A DNA stretch of 64,000 nt from Bombus terrestris (lineage: Eukaryota; Arthropoda; Insecta; Hymenoptera; Apidae), in the NCBI RefSeq assembly GCF_910591885.1, contig NW_025963552.1:744001-808000 (forward strand). The letters are read 5' to 3'. This document shows, in pieces, positions 24,013 through 38,758 of the stretch. The position numbers and the translations under genes were made by a program. Below the pieces are notes generated by a model. That model had not been told where the DNA came from and did not search any database. It saw only the letters and a program-made list of their open reading frames with translations. Every line of letters starts with the position of its first letter. The stretch's first letter is position 1.

Positions 24013-25697
24013 GGACATCACATTGCACTGTAGTATGTGGAAGTAGTACTATTTATGTGATACTATTCATAAACTGTAAACATTTGTCAGTAGGCAATAG
24101 GATAAAGACTTCCGGCTACTCGGGCTGGTGCGAATGTTTCAATGTCCGTATGTGCCAAACCGTTGGATTGTGACACACCTTTACGCGTCTCTCGCTCGCT
24201 GCGCTCGCTCGAAAACTATAGCCTAACCTAAAACCAATCCCTCTTGCGTTAGTCATTCGATATGAAGGCGACTTATTTCGAATTTGCGAACGTGTCGTAT
24301 CGGTTGTGAGGTGGGAGTAGATTTTTACGAGCGAGCGGAGCGAGCGAGAAACGATCACAATTTCCAAGCTATACATATACCTAATGTTGCCTTGCATATA
24401 TTTCGTGTTATTACCTAATTTTGTCAGCCACTTCGGACATCACATTGCACTGTAGTATGTGGAAATAGTACTATTTATGTGATACTATTCATAAACTGTA
24501 AACATTTGTCAGTAGGCAATAGGATAAAGACTTCCGGCTACTCGGGCTGGTGCGAATGTTTCAATGTCCGTATGTGCCAAACCGTTGGATTGTGACACAC
24601 CTTTACGCGTCTCTCGCTCGCTGCGCTCGCTCGAAAACTATAGCCTAACCTAAAACCAATCCCTCTTGCGTTAGTCATTCGATATGAAGGCGACTTATTT
24701 CGAATTTGCGAACGTGTCGTATCGGTTGTGAGGTGGGAGTAGATTTTTACGAGCGAGCGGAGCGAGCGAGAAACGATCACAATTTCCAAGCTATACATAT
24801 ACCTAATGTTGCCTTGCATATATTTCGTGTTATTACCTCATTTTGTCAGCCACTTCGGACATCACATTGCACTGTAGTATGTGGAAATAGTACTATTTAT
24901 GTGATACTATTCATAAACTGTAAACATTTGTCAGTAGGCAATAGGATAAAGACTTCCGGCTACTCGGGCTGGTGCGAATGTTTCAATGTCCGTATGTGCC
25001 AAACCGTTGGATTGTGACACACCTTTACGCGTCTCTCGCTCGCTGCGCTCGCTCGAAAACTATAGCCTAACCTAAAACCAATCCCTCTTGCGTTAGTCAT
25101 TCGATATGAAGGCGACTTATTTCGAATTTGCGAACGTGTCGGATCGGTTGTGAGGTGGGAGTAGATTTTTACGAGCGAGCGGAGCGAGCGAGAAACGATC
25201 ACAATTTCCAAGCTATACATATACCTAATGTTGCCTTGCATATATTTCGTGTTATTACCTAATTTTGTCAGCCACTTCGGACATCACATTGCACTGTAGT
25301 ATGTGGAAATAGTACTATTTATGTGAAACAATTCACAAACTGTAAACATTTGTCAGTAGGCAATAGGATAATGACTTCCGGCTCCTCGGGCTGGTGCGAA
25401 TGTTTCAATGTCCGTATGTGCCAAACCGTCGGATTGTGACACACCTTTACGCGTCTCTCGCTCGCTGCGCTCGCTCGAAAACTATAGCCTAACCTAAAAC
25501 CAATCCCTCTTGCGTTAGTCATTCGATATGAGGGCAACTTATTTCGAATTTGCGAACGTGTCGGATCGTATGTGAGGTTGGACTAAATTTTTACGAGCGA
25601 GCGGAGCGAGCGAGCATCGATCACAATTTGCAAGGTATACATATACCTTGCAATATGCATATATATCGTGTTAGTACCTAATTTTGTCAGCCACTTC
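24013..25697. repeat. HOR variant B-B-C-D
   Basis: Monomers start at 24013 (B), 24435 (B), 24857 (C) and 25279 (D). There is no A. C at 24839 (CCTCATTTTG for CCTAATTTTG) removes a stop codon and opens a 103-codon plus-strand frame, which I regard as accidental. Confidence 0.92.
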
Positions 25698-26960
25698 GGA
25701 CATCACATTGCACTGTAGTATGTGGAAATAGTACTATTTATGTGGAACTATTCACAAATTGTAAACACTTGTCAGTAGACAATTTGATAAAGACTTCCGG
25801 CTCCTCGGGCTGGTGCGAATGTTTCAATGTCAGTATGTGCCAAACCGTTGGATTGTGACACACCTTTACGCGTCTCTCGCTCGCTGCGCTCGCTCGAAAA
25901 CTATAGCCTAACCTAAAACCAATTCCTCTTGCGTCAGTCATTCGATATGAAGGCGCCTTATTTTGAATTTGCGAACTTGTCGAATCGGTTGTGAGGTGGG
26001 AGTAGATTTTTACGAGCGAGCGGAGCGAGCGAGAAACGATCACAATTTCCAAGCTATACATATACCTAATGTTGCCTTGCATATATTTCGTGTTATTACC
26101 TAATTTTGTCAGCCACTTCGGACATCACATTGCACTGTAGTATGTGGAAATAGTACTATTTATGTGATACTATTCATAAACTGTAAACATTTGTCAGTAG
26201 GCAATAGGATAAAGACTTCCGGCTACTCGGGCTGGTGCGAATGTTTCAATGTCCGTATGTGCCAAACCGTTGGATTGTGACACACCTTTACGCGTCTCTC
26301 GCTCGCTGCGCTCGCTCGAAAACTATAGCCTAACCTAAAACCAATCCCTCTTGCGTTAGTCATTCGATATGAAGGCGACTTATTTCGAATTTGCGAACGT
26401 GTCGGATCGGTTGTGAGGTGGGAGTAGATTTTTACGAGCGAGCGGAGCGAGCGAGAAACGATCACAATTTCCAAGCTATACATATACCTAATGTTGCCTT
26501 GCATATATTTCGTGTTATTACCTAATTTTGTCAGCCACTTCGGACATCACATTGCACTGTAGTATGTGGAAATAGTACTATTTATGTGAAACAATTCACA
26601 AACTGTAAACATTTGTCAGTAGGCAATAGGATAATGACTTCCGGCTCCTCGGGCTGGTGCGAATGTTTCAATGTCCGTATGTGCCAAACCGTCGGATTGT
26701 GACACACCTTTACGCGTCTCTCGCTCGCTGCGCTCGCTCGAAAACTATAGCCTAACCTAAAACCAATCCCTCTTGCGTTAGTCATTCGATATGAGGGCAA
26801 CTTATTTCGAATTTGCGAACGTGTCGGATCGTATGTGAGGTTGGACTAAATTTTTACGAGCGAGCGGAGCGAGCGAGCATCGATCACAATTTGCAAGGTA
26901 TACATATACCTTGCAATATGCATATATATCGTGTTAGTACCTAATTTTGTCAGCCACTTC
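25698..26960. repeat. HOR variant A-C-D
   Basis: Monomers start at 25698 (A), 26120 (C) and 26542 (D). The order matches the unit at 21909. Confidence 0.93.
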
Positions 26961-29067
26961 GGACATCACATTGCACTGTAGTATGTGGAAATAGTACTAT
27001 TTATGTGATACTATTCATAAACTGTAAACATTTGTCAGTAGACAATTTGATAAAGACTTCCGGCTCCTCGGGCTGGTGCGAATGTTTCAATGTCAGTATG
27101 TGCCAAACCGTTGGATTGTGACACACCTTTACGCGTCTCTCGCTCGCTGCGCTCGCTCGAAAACTATAGCCTAACCTAAAACCAATCCCTCTTGCGTCAG
27201 TCATTCGATATGAAGGCGCCTTATTTTGAATTTGCGAACTTGTCGAATCGGTTGTGAGGTGGGAGTAGATTTTTACGAGCGAGCGGAGCGAGCGAGAAAC
27301 GATCACAATTTCCAAGCTATACATATACCTAATGTTGCCTTGCATATATTTCGTGTTATTACCTAATTTTGTCAGCCACTTCGGACATCACATTGCACTG
27401 TAGTATGTGGAAATAGTACTATTTATGTGATACTATTCATAAACTGTAAACATTTGTCAGTAGACAATAGGATAAAGACTTCCGGCTACTCGGGCTGGTG
27501 CGAATGTTTCAATGTCCGTATGTGCCAAACCGTTGGATTGTGACACACCTTTACGCGTCTCTCGCTCGCTGCGCTCGCTCGAAAACTATAGCCCAACCTA
27601 AAACCAATCCCTCTTGCGTTAGTCATTCGATATGAAGGCGACTTATTTCGAATTTGCGAACGTGTCGTATCGGTTGTGAGGTGGGAGTAGATTTTTACGA
27701 GCGAGCGGAGCGAGCGAGAAACGATCACAATTTCCAAGCTATACATATACCTAATGTTGCCTTGCATATATTTCGTGTTATTACCTAATTTTGTCAGCCA
27801 CTTCGGACATCACATTGCACTGTAGTATGTGGAAATAGTACTATTTATGTGATACTATTCATAAACTGTAAACATTTGTCAGTAGGCAATAGGATAAAGA
27901 CTTCCGGCTACTCGGGCTGGTGCGAATGTTTCAATGTCCGTATGTGCCAAACCGTTGGATTGTGACACACCTTTACGCGTCTCTCGCTCGCTGCGCTCGC
28001 TCGAAAACTATAGCCTAACCTAAAACCAATCCCTCTTGCGTTAGTCATTCGATATGAAGGCGACTTATTTCGAATTTGCGAACGTGTCGTATCGGTTGTG
28101 AGGTGGGAGTAGATTTTTACGAGCGAGCGGAGCGAGCGAGAAACGATCACAATTTCCAAGCTATACATATACCTAATGTTGCCTTGCATATATTTCGTGT
28201 TATTACCTAATTTTGTCAGCCACTTCGGACATCACATTGCACTGTAGTATGTGGAAATAGTACTATTTATGTGATACTATTCATAAACTGTAAACATTTG
28301 TCAGTAGGCAATAGGATAAAGACTTCCGGCTACTCGGGCTGGTGCGAATGTTTCAATGTCCGTATGTGCCAAACCGTTGGATTGTGACACACCTTTACGC
28401 GTCTCTCGCTCGCTGCGCTCGCTCGAAAACTATAGCCTAACCTAAAACCAATCCCTCTTGCGTTAGTCATTCGATATGAAGGCGACTTATTTCGAATTTG
28501 CGAACGTGTCGGATCGGTTGTGAGGTGGGAGTAGATTTTTACGAGCGAGCGGAGCGAGCGAGAAACGATCACAATTTCCAAGCTATACATATACCTAATG
28601 TTGCCTTGCATATATTTCGTGTTATTACCTAATTTTGTCAGCCACTTCGGACATCACATTGCACTGTAGTATGTGGAAATAGTACTATTTATGTGAAACA
28701 ATTCACAAACTGTAAACATTTGTCAGTAGGCAATAGGATAATGACTTCCGGCTCCTCGGGCTGGTGCGAATGTTTCAATGTCCGTATGTGCCAAACCGTC
28801 GGATTGTGACACACCTTTACGCGTCTCTCGCTCGCTGCGCTCGCTCGAAAACTATAGCCTAACCTAAAACCAATCCCTCTTGCGTTAGTCATTCGATATG
28901 AGGGCAACTTATTTCGAATTTGCGAACGTGTCGGATCGTATGTGAGGTTGGACTAAATTTTTACGAGCGAGCGGAGCGAGCGAGCATCGATCACAATTTG
29001 CAAGGTATACATATACCTTGCAATATGCATATATATCGTGTTAGTACCTAATTTTGTCAGCCACTTC
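26961..29067. repeat. HOR variant B/A hybrid-B-B-C-D
   Basis: Monomers start at 26961 (B-like to about pos 71, A-like from pos 82), 27383 (B, with the A-type base at pos 82), 27805 (B), 28227 (C) and 28649 (D). The hybrid switches near the front, unlike most hybrids in the window. Confidence 0.91.
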
Positions 29068-30330
29068 GGACATCACATTGCACTGTAGTATGTGGAAATA
29101 GTACTATTTATGTGGAACTATTCACAAATTGTAAACACTTGTCAGTAGACAATTTGATAAAGACTTCCGGCTCCTCGGGCTGGTGCGAATGTTTCAATGT
29201 CAGTATGTGCCAAACCGTTGGATTGTGACACACCTTTACGCGTCTCTCGCTCGCTGCGCTCGCTCGAAAACTATAGCCTAACCTAAAACCAATCCCTCTT
29301 GCGTTAGTCATTCGATATGAAGGCGACTTATTTCGAATTTGCGAACGTGTCGTATCGGTTGTGAGGTGGGAGTAGATTTTTACGAGCGAGCGGAGCGAGC
29401 GAGAAACGATCACAATTTCCAAGCTATACATATACCTAATGTTGCCTTGCATATATTTCGTGTTATTACCTAATTTTGTCAGCCACTTCGGACATCACAT
29501 TGCACTGCAGTATGTGGAAATAGTACTATTTATGTGATACTATTCATAAACTGTAAACATTTGTCAGTAGGCAATAGGATAAAGACTTCCGGCTACTCGG
29601 GCTGGTGCGAATGTTTCAATGTCCGTATGTGCCAAACCGTTGGATTGTGACACACCTTTACGCGTCTCTCGCTCGCTGCGCTCGCTCGAAAACTATAGCC
29701 TAACCTAAAACCAATCCCTCTTGCGTTAGTCATTCGATATGAAGGCGACTTATTTCGAATTTGCGAACGTGTCGGATCGGTTGTGAGGTGGGAGTAGATT
29801 TTTACGAGCGAGCGGAGCGAGCGAGAAACGATCACAATTTCCAAGCTATACATATACCTAATGTTGCCTTGCATATATTTCGTGTTATTACCTAATTTTG
29901 TCAGCCACTTCGGACATCACATTGCACTGTAGTATGTGGAAATAGTACTATTTATGTGAAACAATTCACAAACTGTAAACATTTGTCAGTAGGCAATAGG
30001 ATAATGACTTCCGGCTCCTCGGGCTGGTGCGAATGTTTCAATGTCCGTATGTGCCAAACCGTCGGATTGTGACACACCTTTACGCGTCTCTCGCTCGCTG
30101 CGCTCGCTCGAAAACTATAGCCTAACCTAAAACCAATCCCTCTTGCGTTAGTCATTCGATATGAGGGCAACTTATTTCGAATTTGCGAACGTGTCGGATC
30201 GTATGTGAGGTTGGACTAAATTTTTACGAGCGAGCGGAGCGAGCGAGCATCGATCACAATTTGCAAGGTATACATATACCTTGCAATATGCATATATATC
30301 GTGTTAGTACCTAATTTTGTCAGCCACTTC
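29068..30330. repeat. HOR variant A'-C-D
   Basis: Monomers start at 29068 (A'), 29490 (C-type at pos 286 but with the CTGCAG variant usual for B, so itself probably a B/C recombinant) and 29912 (D). Confidence 0.92.
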
Positions 30331-32015
30331 GGACATCACATTGCACTGTAGTATGTGGAAATAGTACTATTTATGTGGAACTATTCACAAATTGTAAACA
30401 CTTGTCAGTAGACAATTTGATAAAGACTTCCGGCTCCTCGGGCTGGTGCGAATGTTTCAATGTCAGTATGTGCCAAACCGTTGGATTGTGACACACCTTT
30501 ACGCGTCTCTCGCTCGCTGCGCTCGCTCGAAAACTATAGCCTAACCTAAAACCAATCCCTCTTGCGTCAGTCATTCGATATGAAGGCGCCTTATTTTGAA
30601 TTTGCGAACTTGTCGAATCGGTTGTGAGGTGGGAGTAGATTTTTACGAGCGAGCGGAGCGAGCGAGAAACGATCACAATTTCCAAGCTATACATATACCT
30701 AATGTTGCCTTGCATATATTTCGTGTTATTACCTAATTTTGTCAGCCACTTCGGACATCACATTGCACTGTAGTATGTGGAAATAGTACTATTTATGTGA
30801 TACTATTCATAAACTGTAAACATTTGTCAGTAGGCAATAGGATAAAGACTTCCGGCTACTCGGGCTGGTGCGAATGTTTCAATGTCCGTATGTGCCAAAC
30901 CGTTGGATTGTGACACACCTTTACGCGTCTCTCGCTCGCTGCGCTCGCTCGAAAACTATAACCTAACCTAAAACCAATCCCTCTTGCGTTAGTCATTCGA
31001 TATGAAGGCGACTTATTTCGAATTTGCGAACGTGTCGTATCGGTTGTGAGGTGGGAGTAGATTTTTACGAGCGAGCGGAGCGAGCGAGAAACGATCACAA
31101 TTTCCAAGCTATACATATACCTAATGTTGCCTTGCATATATTTCGTGTTATTACCTAATTTTGTCAGCCACTTCGGACATCACATTGCACTGTAGTATGT
31201 GTAAATAGTACTATTTATGTGATACTATTCATAAACTGTAAACATTTGTCAGTAGGCAATAGGATAAAGACTTCCGGCTACTCGGGCTGGTGCGAATGTT
31301 TCAATGTCCGTATGTGCCAAACCGTTGGATTGTGACACACCTTTACGCGTCTCTCGCTCGCTGCGCTCGCTCGAAAACTATAGCCTAACCTAAAACCAAT
31401 CCCTCTTGCGTTAGTCATTCGATATGAAGGCGACTTATTTCGAATTTGCGAACGTGTCGGATCGGTTGTGAGGTGGGAGTAGATTTTTACGAGCGAGCGG
31501 AGCGAGCGAGAAACGATCACAATTTCCAAGCTATACATATACCTAATGTTGCCTTGCATATATTTCGTGTTATTACCTAATTTTGTCAGCCACTTCGAAC
31601 ATCACATTGCACTGTAGTATGTGGAAATAGTACTATTTATGTGAAACAATTCACAAACTGTAAACATTTGTCAGTAGGCAATAGGATAATGACTTCCGGC
31701 TCCTCGGGCTGGTGCGAATGTTTCAATGTCCGTATGTGCCAAACCGTCGGATTGTGACACACCTTTACGCGTCTCTCGCTCGCTGCGCTCGCTCGAAAAC
31801 TATAGCCTAACCTAAAACCAATCCCTCTTGCGTTAGTCATTCGATATGAGGGCAACTTATTTCGAATTTGCGAACGTGTCGGATCGTATGTGAGGTTGGA
31901 CTAAATTTTTACGAGCGAGCGGAGCGAGCGAGCATCGATCACAATTTGCAAGGTATACATATACCTTGCAATATGCATATATATCGTGTTAGTACCTAAT
32001 TTTGTCAGCCACTTC
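30331..32015. repeat. HOR unit A-B-C-D
   Basis: Monomers start at 30331 (A), 30753 (B), 31175 (C) and 31597 (D). The D copy begins GAACATC instead of GGACATC. Confidence 0.94.
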
Positions 32016-34544
32016 GGACATCACATTGCACTGTAGTATGTGGAAATAGTACTATTTATGTGGAACTATTCACAAATTGTAAACACTTGTCAGTAGACAA
32101 TTTGATAAAGACTTCCGGCTCCTCGGGCTGGTGCGAATGTTTCAATGTCAGTATGTGCCAAACCGTTGGATTGTGACACACCTTTACGCGTCTCTCGCTC
32201 GCTGCGCTCGCTCGAAAACTATAGCCTAACCTAAAACCACTCCCTCTTGCGTCAGTCATTCGATATGAAGGCGCCTTATTTTGAATTTGCGAACTTGTCG
32301 AATCGGTTGTGAGGTGGGAGTAGATTTTTACGAGCGAGCGGAGCGAGCGAGAAACGATCACAATTTCCAAGCTATACATATACCTAATGTTGCCTTGCAT
32401 ATATTTCGTGTTATTACCTAATTTTGTCAGCCACTTCGGACATCACATTGCACTGTAGTATGTGGAAATAGTACTATTTATGTGATACTATTCATAAACT
32501 GTAAACATTTGTCAGTAGGCAATAGGATAAAGACTTCCGGCTACTCGGGCTGGTGCGAATGTTTCAATGTCCGTATGTGCCAAACCGTTGGATTGTGACA
32601 CACCTTTACGCGTCTCTCGCTCGCTGCGCTCGCTCGAAAACTATAGCCTAACCTAAAACCAATCCCTCTTGCGTTAGTCATTCGATATGAAGGCGACTTA
32701 TTTCGAATTTGCGAACGTGTCGTATCGGTTGTGAGGTGGGAGTAGATTTTTACGAGCGAGCGGAGCGAGCGAGAAACGATCACAATTTCCAAGCTATACA
32801 TATACCTAATGTTGCCTTGCATATATTTCGTGTTATTACCTAATTTTGTCAGCCACTTCGGACATCACATTGCACTGTAGTATGTGGAAATAGTACTATT
32901 TATGTGATACTATTCATAAACTGTAAACATTTGTCAGTAGGCAATAGGATAAAGACTTCCGGCTACTCGGGCTGGTGCGAATGTTTCAATGTCCGTATGT
33001 GCCAAACCGTTGGATTGTGACACACCTTTACACGTCTCTCGCTCGCTGCGCTCGCTCGAAAACTATAGCCTAACCTAAAACCAATCCCTCTTGCGTTAGT
33101 CATTCGATATGAAGGCGACTTATTTCGAATTTGCGAACGTGTCGGATCGGTTGTGAGGTGGGAGTAGATTTTTACGAGCGAGCGGAGCGAGCGAGAAACG
33201 ATCACAATTTCCAAGCTATACATATACCTAATGTTGCCTTGCATATATTTCGTGTTATTACCTAATTTTGTCAGCCACTTCGGACATCACATTGCACTGT
33301 AGTATGTGGAAATAGTACTATTTATGTGATACTATTCATAAACTGTAAACATTTGTCAGTAGGCAATAGGATAAAGACTTCCGGCTACTCGGGCTGGTGC
33401 GAATGTTTCAATGTCCGTATGTGCCAAACCGTTGGATTGTGACACACCTTTACGCGTCTCTCGCTCGCTGCGCTCGCTCGAAAACTATAGCCTAACCTAA
33501 AACCAATCCCTCTTGCGTTAGTCATTCGATATGAAGGCGACTTATTTCGAATTTGCGAACGTGTCGTATCGGTTGTGAGGTGGGAGTAGATTTTTACGAG
33601 CGAGCGGAGCGAGCGAGAAACGATCACAATTTCCAAGCTATACATATACCTAATGTTGCCTTGCATATATTTCGTGTTATTACCTAATTTTGTCAGCCAC
33701 TTCGGACATCACATTGCACTGTAGTATGTGGAAATAGTACTATTTATGTGATACTATTCATAAACTGTAAACATTTGTCAGTAGGCAATAGGATAAAGAC
33801 TTCCGGCTACTCGGGCTGGTGCGAATGTTTCAATGTCCGTATGTGCCAAACCGTTGGATTGTGACACACCTTTACGCGTCTCTCGCTCGCTGCGCTCGCT
33901 CGAAAACTATAGCCTAACCTAAAACCAATCCCTCTTGCGTTAGTCATTCGATATGAAGGCGACTTATTTCGAATTTGCGAACGTGTCGGATCGGTTGTGA
34001 GGTGGGAGTAGATTTTTACGAGCGAGCGGAGCGAGCGAGAAACGATCACAATTTCCAAGCTATACATATACCTAATGTTGCCTTGCATATATTTCGTGTT
34101 ATTACCTAATTTTGTCAGCCACTTCGGACATCACATTGCACTGTAGTATGTGGAAATAGTACTATTTATGTGAAACAATTCACAAACTGTAAACATTTGT
34201 CAGTAGGCAATAGGATAATGACTTCCGGCTCCTCGGGCTGGTGCGAATGTTTCAATGTCCGTATGTGCCAAACCGTCGGATTGTGACACACCTTTACGCG
34301 TCTCTCGCTCGCTGCGCTCGCTCGAAAACTATAGCCTAACCTAAAACCAATCCCTCTTGCGTTAGTCATTCGATATGAGGGCAACTTATTTCGAATTTGC
34401 GAACGTGTCGGATCGTATGTGAGGTTGGACTAAATTTTTACGAGCGAGCGGAGCGAGCGAGCATCGATCACAATTTGCAAGGTATACATATACCTTGCAA
34501 TATGCATATATATCGTGTTAGTACCTAATTTTGTCAGCCACTTC
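32016..34544. repeat. Expanded HOR A-B-C-B-C-D (2529 bp)
   Basis: Monomers start at 32016 (A), 32438 (B), 32860 (C), 33282 (B), 33704 (C) and 34126 (D). The B-C pair is duplicated. The same six-monomer order recurs at 36230. Confidence 0.93.
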
Positions 34545-36229
34545 GGACATCACATTGCACTGTAGTATGTGGAAATAGTACTATTTATGTGGAACTATTC
34601 ACAAATTGTAAACACTTGTCAGTAGACAATTTGATAAAGACTTCCGGCTCCTCGGGCTGGTGCGAATGTTTCAATGTCAGTATGTGCCAAACCGTTGGAT
34701 TGTGACACACCTTTACGCGTCTCTCGCTCGCTGCGCTCGCTCGAAAACTATAGCCTAACCTAAAACCAATCCCTCTTGCGTCAGTCATTCGATATGAAGG
34801 CGCCTTATTTTGAATTTGCGAACTTGTCGAATCGGTTGTGAGGTGGGAGTAGATTTTTACGAGCGAGCGGAGCGAGCGAGAAACGATCACAATTTCCAAG
34901 CTATACATATACCTAATGTTGCCTTGCATATATTTCGTGTTATTACCTAATTTTGTCAGCCACTTCGGACATCACATTGCACTGTAGTATGTGGAAATAG
35001 TACTATTTATGTGATACTATTCATAAACTGTAAACATTTGTCAGTAGGCAATAGGATAAAGACTTCCGGCTACTCGGGCTGGTGCGAATGTTTCAATGTC
35101 CGTATGTGCCAAACCGTTGGATTGTGACACACCTTTACGCGTCTCTCGCTCGCTGCGCTCGCTCGAAAACTATAGCCTAACCTAAAACCAATCCCTCTTG
35201 CGTTAGTCATTCGATATGAAGGCGACTTATTTCGAATTTGCGAACGTGTCGTATCGGTTGTGAGGTGGGAGTAGATTTTTACGAGCGAGCGGAGCGAGCG
35301 AGAAACGATCACAATTTCCAAGCTATACATATACCTAATGTTGCCTTGCATATATTTCGTGTTATTACCTAATTTTGTCAGCCACTTCGGACATCACATT
35401 GCACTGTAGTATGTGGAAATAGTACTATTTATGTGATACTATTCATAAACTGTAAACATTTGTCAGTAGGCAATAGGATAAAGACTTCCGGCTACTCGGG
35501 CTGGTGCGAATGTTTCAATGTCCGTATGTGCCAAACCGTTGGATTGTGACACACCTTTACGCGTCTCTCGCTCGCTGCGCTCGCTCGAAAACTATAGCCT
35601 AACCTAAAACCAATCCCTCTTGCGTTAGTCATTCGATATGAAGGCGACTTATTTCGAATTTGCGAACGTGTCGGATCGGTTGTGAGGTGGGAGTAGATTT
35701 TTACGAGCGAGCGGAGCGAGCGAGAAACGATCACAATTTCCAAGCTATACATATACCTAATGTTGCCTTGCATATATTTCGTGTTATTACCTAATTTTGT
35801 CAGCCACTTCGGACATCACATTGCACTGTAGTATGTGGAAATAGTACTATTTATGTGATACTATTCATAAACTGTAAACATTTGTCAGTAGGCAATAGGA
35901 TAAAGACTTCCGGCTACTCGGGCTGGTGCGAATGTTTCAATGTCCGTATGTGCCAAACCGTTGGATTGTGACACACCTTTACGCGTCTCTCGCTCGCTGC
36001 GCTCGCTCGAAAACTATAGCCTAACCTAAAACCAATCCCTCTTGCGTTAGTCATTCGATATGAGGGCAACTTATTTCGAATTTGCGAACGTGTCGGATCG
36101 TATGTGAGGTTGGACTAAATTTTTACGAGCGAGCGGAGCGAGCGAGCATCGATCACAATTTGCAAGGTATACATATACCTTGCAATATGCATATATATCG
36201 TGTTAGTACCTAACTTTGTCAGCCACTTC
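34545..36229. repeat. HOR variant A-B-C-C/D hybrid
   Basis: Monomers start at 34545 (A), 34967 (B), 35389 (C) and 35811 (hybrid). The hybrid is C-like through pos 152 (CTACTCGGG, CCGTTGG) and D-like from pos 254 (GAGGGCAAC, short tail with palindrome). Confidence 0.92.
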
Positions 36230-38758
36230 GGACATCACATTGCACTGTAGTATGTGGAAATAGTACTATTTATGTGGAACTATTCACAAATTGTAAACAC
36301 TTGTCAGTAGACAATTTGATAAAGACTTCCGGCTCCTCGGGCTGGTGCGAATGTTTCAATGTCAGTATGTGCCAAACCGTTGGATTGTGACACACCTTTA
36401 CGCGTCTCTCGCTCGCTGCGCTCGCTCGAAAACTATAGCCTAACCTAAAACCAATCCCTCTTGCGTCAGTCATTCGATATGAAGGCGCCTTATTTTGAAT
36501 TTGCGAACTTGTCGAATCGGTTGTGAGGTGGGAGTAGATTTTTACGAGCGAGCGGAGCGAGCGAGAAACGATCACAATTTCCAAGCTATACATATACCTA
36601 ATGTTGCCTTGCATATATTTCGTGTTATTACCTAATTTTGTCAGCCACTTCGGACATCACATTGCACTGTAGTATGTGGAAATAGTACTATTTATGTGAT
36701 ACTATTCATAAACTGTAAACATTTGTCAGTAGGCAATAGGATAAAGACTTCCGGCTACTCGGGCTGGTGCGAATGTTTCAATGTCCGTATGTGCCAAACC
36801 GTTGGATTGTGACACACCTTTACGCGTCTCTCGCTCGCTGCGCTCGCTCGAAAACTATAGCCTAACCTAAAACCAATCCCTCTTGCGTTAGTCATTCGAT
36901 ATGAAGGCGACTTATTTCGAATTTGCGAACGTGTCGTATCGGTTGTGAGGTGGGAGTAGATTTTTACGAGCGAGCGGAGCGAGCGAGAAACGATCACAAT
37001 TTCCAAGCTATACATATACCTAATGTTGCCTTGCATATATTTCGTGTTATTACCTAATTTTGTCAGCCACTTCGGACATCACATTGCACTGTAGTATGTG
37101 GAAATAGTACTATTTATGTGATACTATTCATAAACTGTAAACATTTGTCAGTAGGCAATAGGATAAAGACTTCCGGCTACTCGGGCTGGTGCGAATGTTT
37201 CAATGTCCGTATGTGCCAAACCGTTGGATTGTGACACACCTTTACGCGTCTCTCGCTCGCTGCGCTCGCTCGAAAACTATAGCCTAACCTAAAACCAATC
37301 CCTCTTGCGTTAGTCATTCGATATGAAGGCGACTTATTTCGAATTTGCGAACGTGTCGGATCGGTTGTGAGGTGGGAGTAGATTTTTACGAGCGAGCGGA
37401 GCGAGCGAGAAACGATCACAATTTCCAAGCTATACATATACCTAATGTTGCCTTGCATATATTTCGTGTTATTACCTAATTTTGTCAGCCACTTCGGACA
37501 TCACATTGCACTGTAGTATGTGGAAATAGTACTATTTATGTGATACTATTCATAAACTGTAAACATTTGTCAGTAGGCAATAGGATAAAGACTTCCGGCT
37601 ACTCGGGCTGGTGCGAATGTTTCAATGTCCGTATGTGCCAAACCGTTGGATTGTGACACACCTTTACGCGTCTCTCGCTCGCTGCGCTCGCTCGAAAACT
37701 ATAGCCTAACCTAAAACCAATCCCTCTTGCGTTAGTCATTCGATATGAAGGCGACTTATTTCGAATTTGCGAACGTGTCGTATCGGTTGTGAGGTGGGAG
37801 TAGATTTTTACGAGCGAGCGGAGCGAGCGAGAAACGATCACAATTTCCAAGCTATACATATACCTAATGTTGCCTTGCATATATTTCGTGTTATTACCTA
37901 ATTTTGTCAGCCACTTCGGACATCACATTGCACTGTAGTATGTGGAAATAGTACTATTTATGTGATACTATTCATAAACTGTAAACATTTGTCAGTAGGC
38001 AATAGGATAAAGACTTCCGGCTACTCGGGCTGGTGCGAATGTTTCAATGTCCGTATGTGCCAAACCGTTGGATTGTGACACACCTTTACGCGTCTCTCGC
38101 TCGCTGCGCTCGCTCGAAAACTATAGCCTAACCTAAAACCAATCCCTCTTGCGTTAGTCATTCGATATGAAGGCGACTTATTTCGAATTTGCGAACGTGT
38201 CGGATCGGTTGTGAGGTGGGAGTAGATTTTTACGAGCGAGCGGAGCGAGCGAGAAACGATCACAATTTCCAAGCTATACATATACCTAATGTTGCCTTGC
38301 ATATATTTCGTGTTATTACCTAATTTTGTCAGCCACTTCGGACATCACATTGCACTGTAGTATGTGGAAATAGTACTATTTATGTGAAACAATTCACAAA
38401 CTGTAAACATTTGTCAGTAGGCAATAGGATAATGACTTCCGGCTCCTCGGGCTGGTGCGAATGTTTCAATGTCCGTATGTGCCAAACCGTCGGATTGTGA
38501 CACACCTTTACGCGTCTCTCGCTCGCTGCGCTCGCTCGAAAACTATAGCCTAACCTAAAACCAATCCCTCTTGCGTTAGTCATTCGATATGAGGGCAACT
38601 TATTTCGAATTTGCGAACGTGTCGGATCGTATGTGAGGTTGGACTAAATTTTTACGAGCGAGCGGAGCGAGCGAGCATCGATCACAATTTGCAAGGTATA
38701 CATATACCTTGCAATATGCATATATATCGTGTTAGTACCTAATTTTGTCAGCCACTTC
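36230..38758. repeat. Expanded HOR A-B-C-B-C-D (2529 bp), second copy
   Basis: Monomers start at 36230 (A), 36652 (B), 37074 (C), 37496 (B), 37918 (C) and 38340 (D). Its last three monomers are the left end of the 4211-bp duplicated block seen again at 42973 and 48866. Confidence 0.93.

Noticed and set aside
24706..25017. Plus-strand open frame of 103 codons
   Set aside because: It exists only because one base at 24839 (CCTCATTTTG) removed a stop that other monomers have. Its sequence is ordinary satellite.
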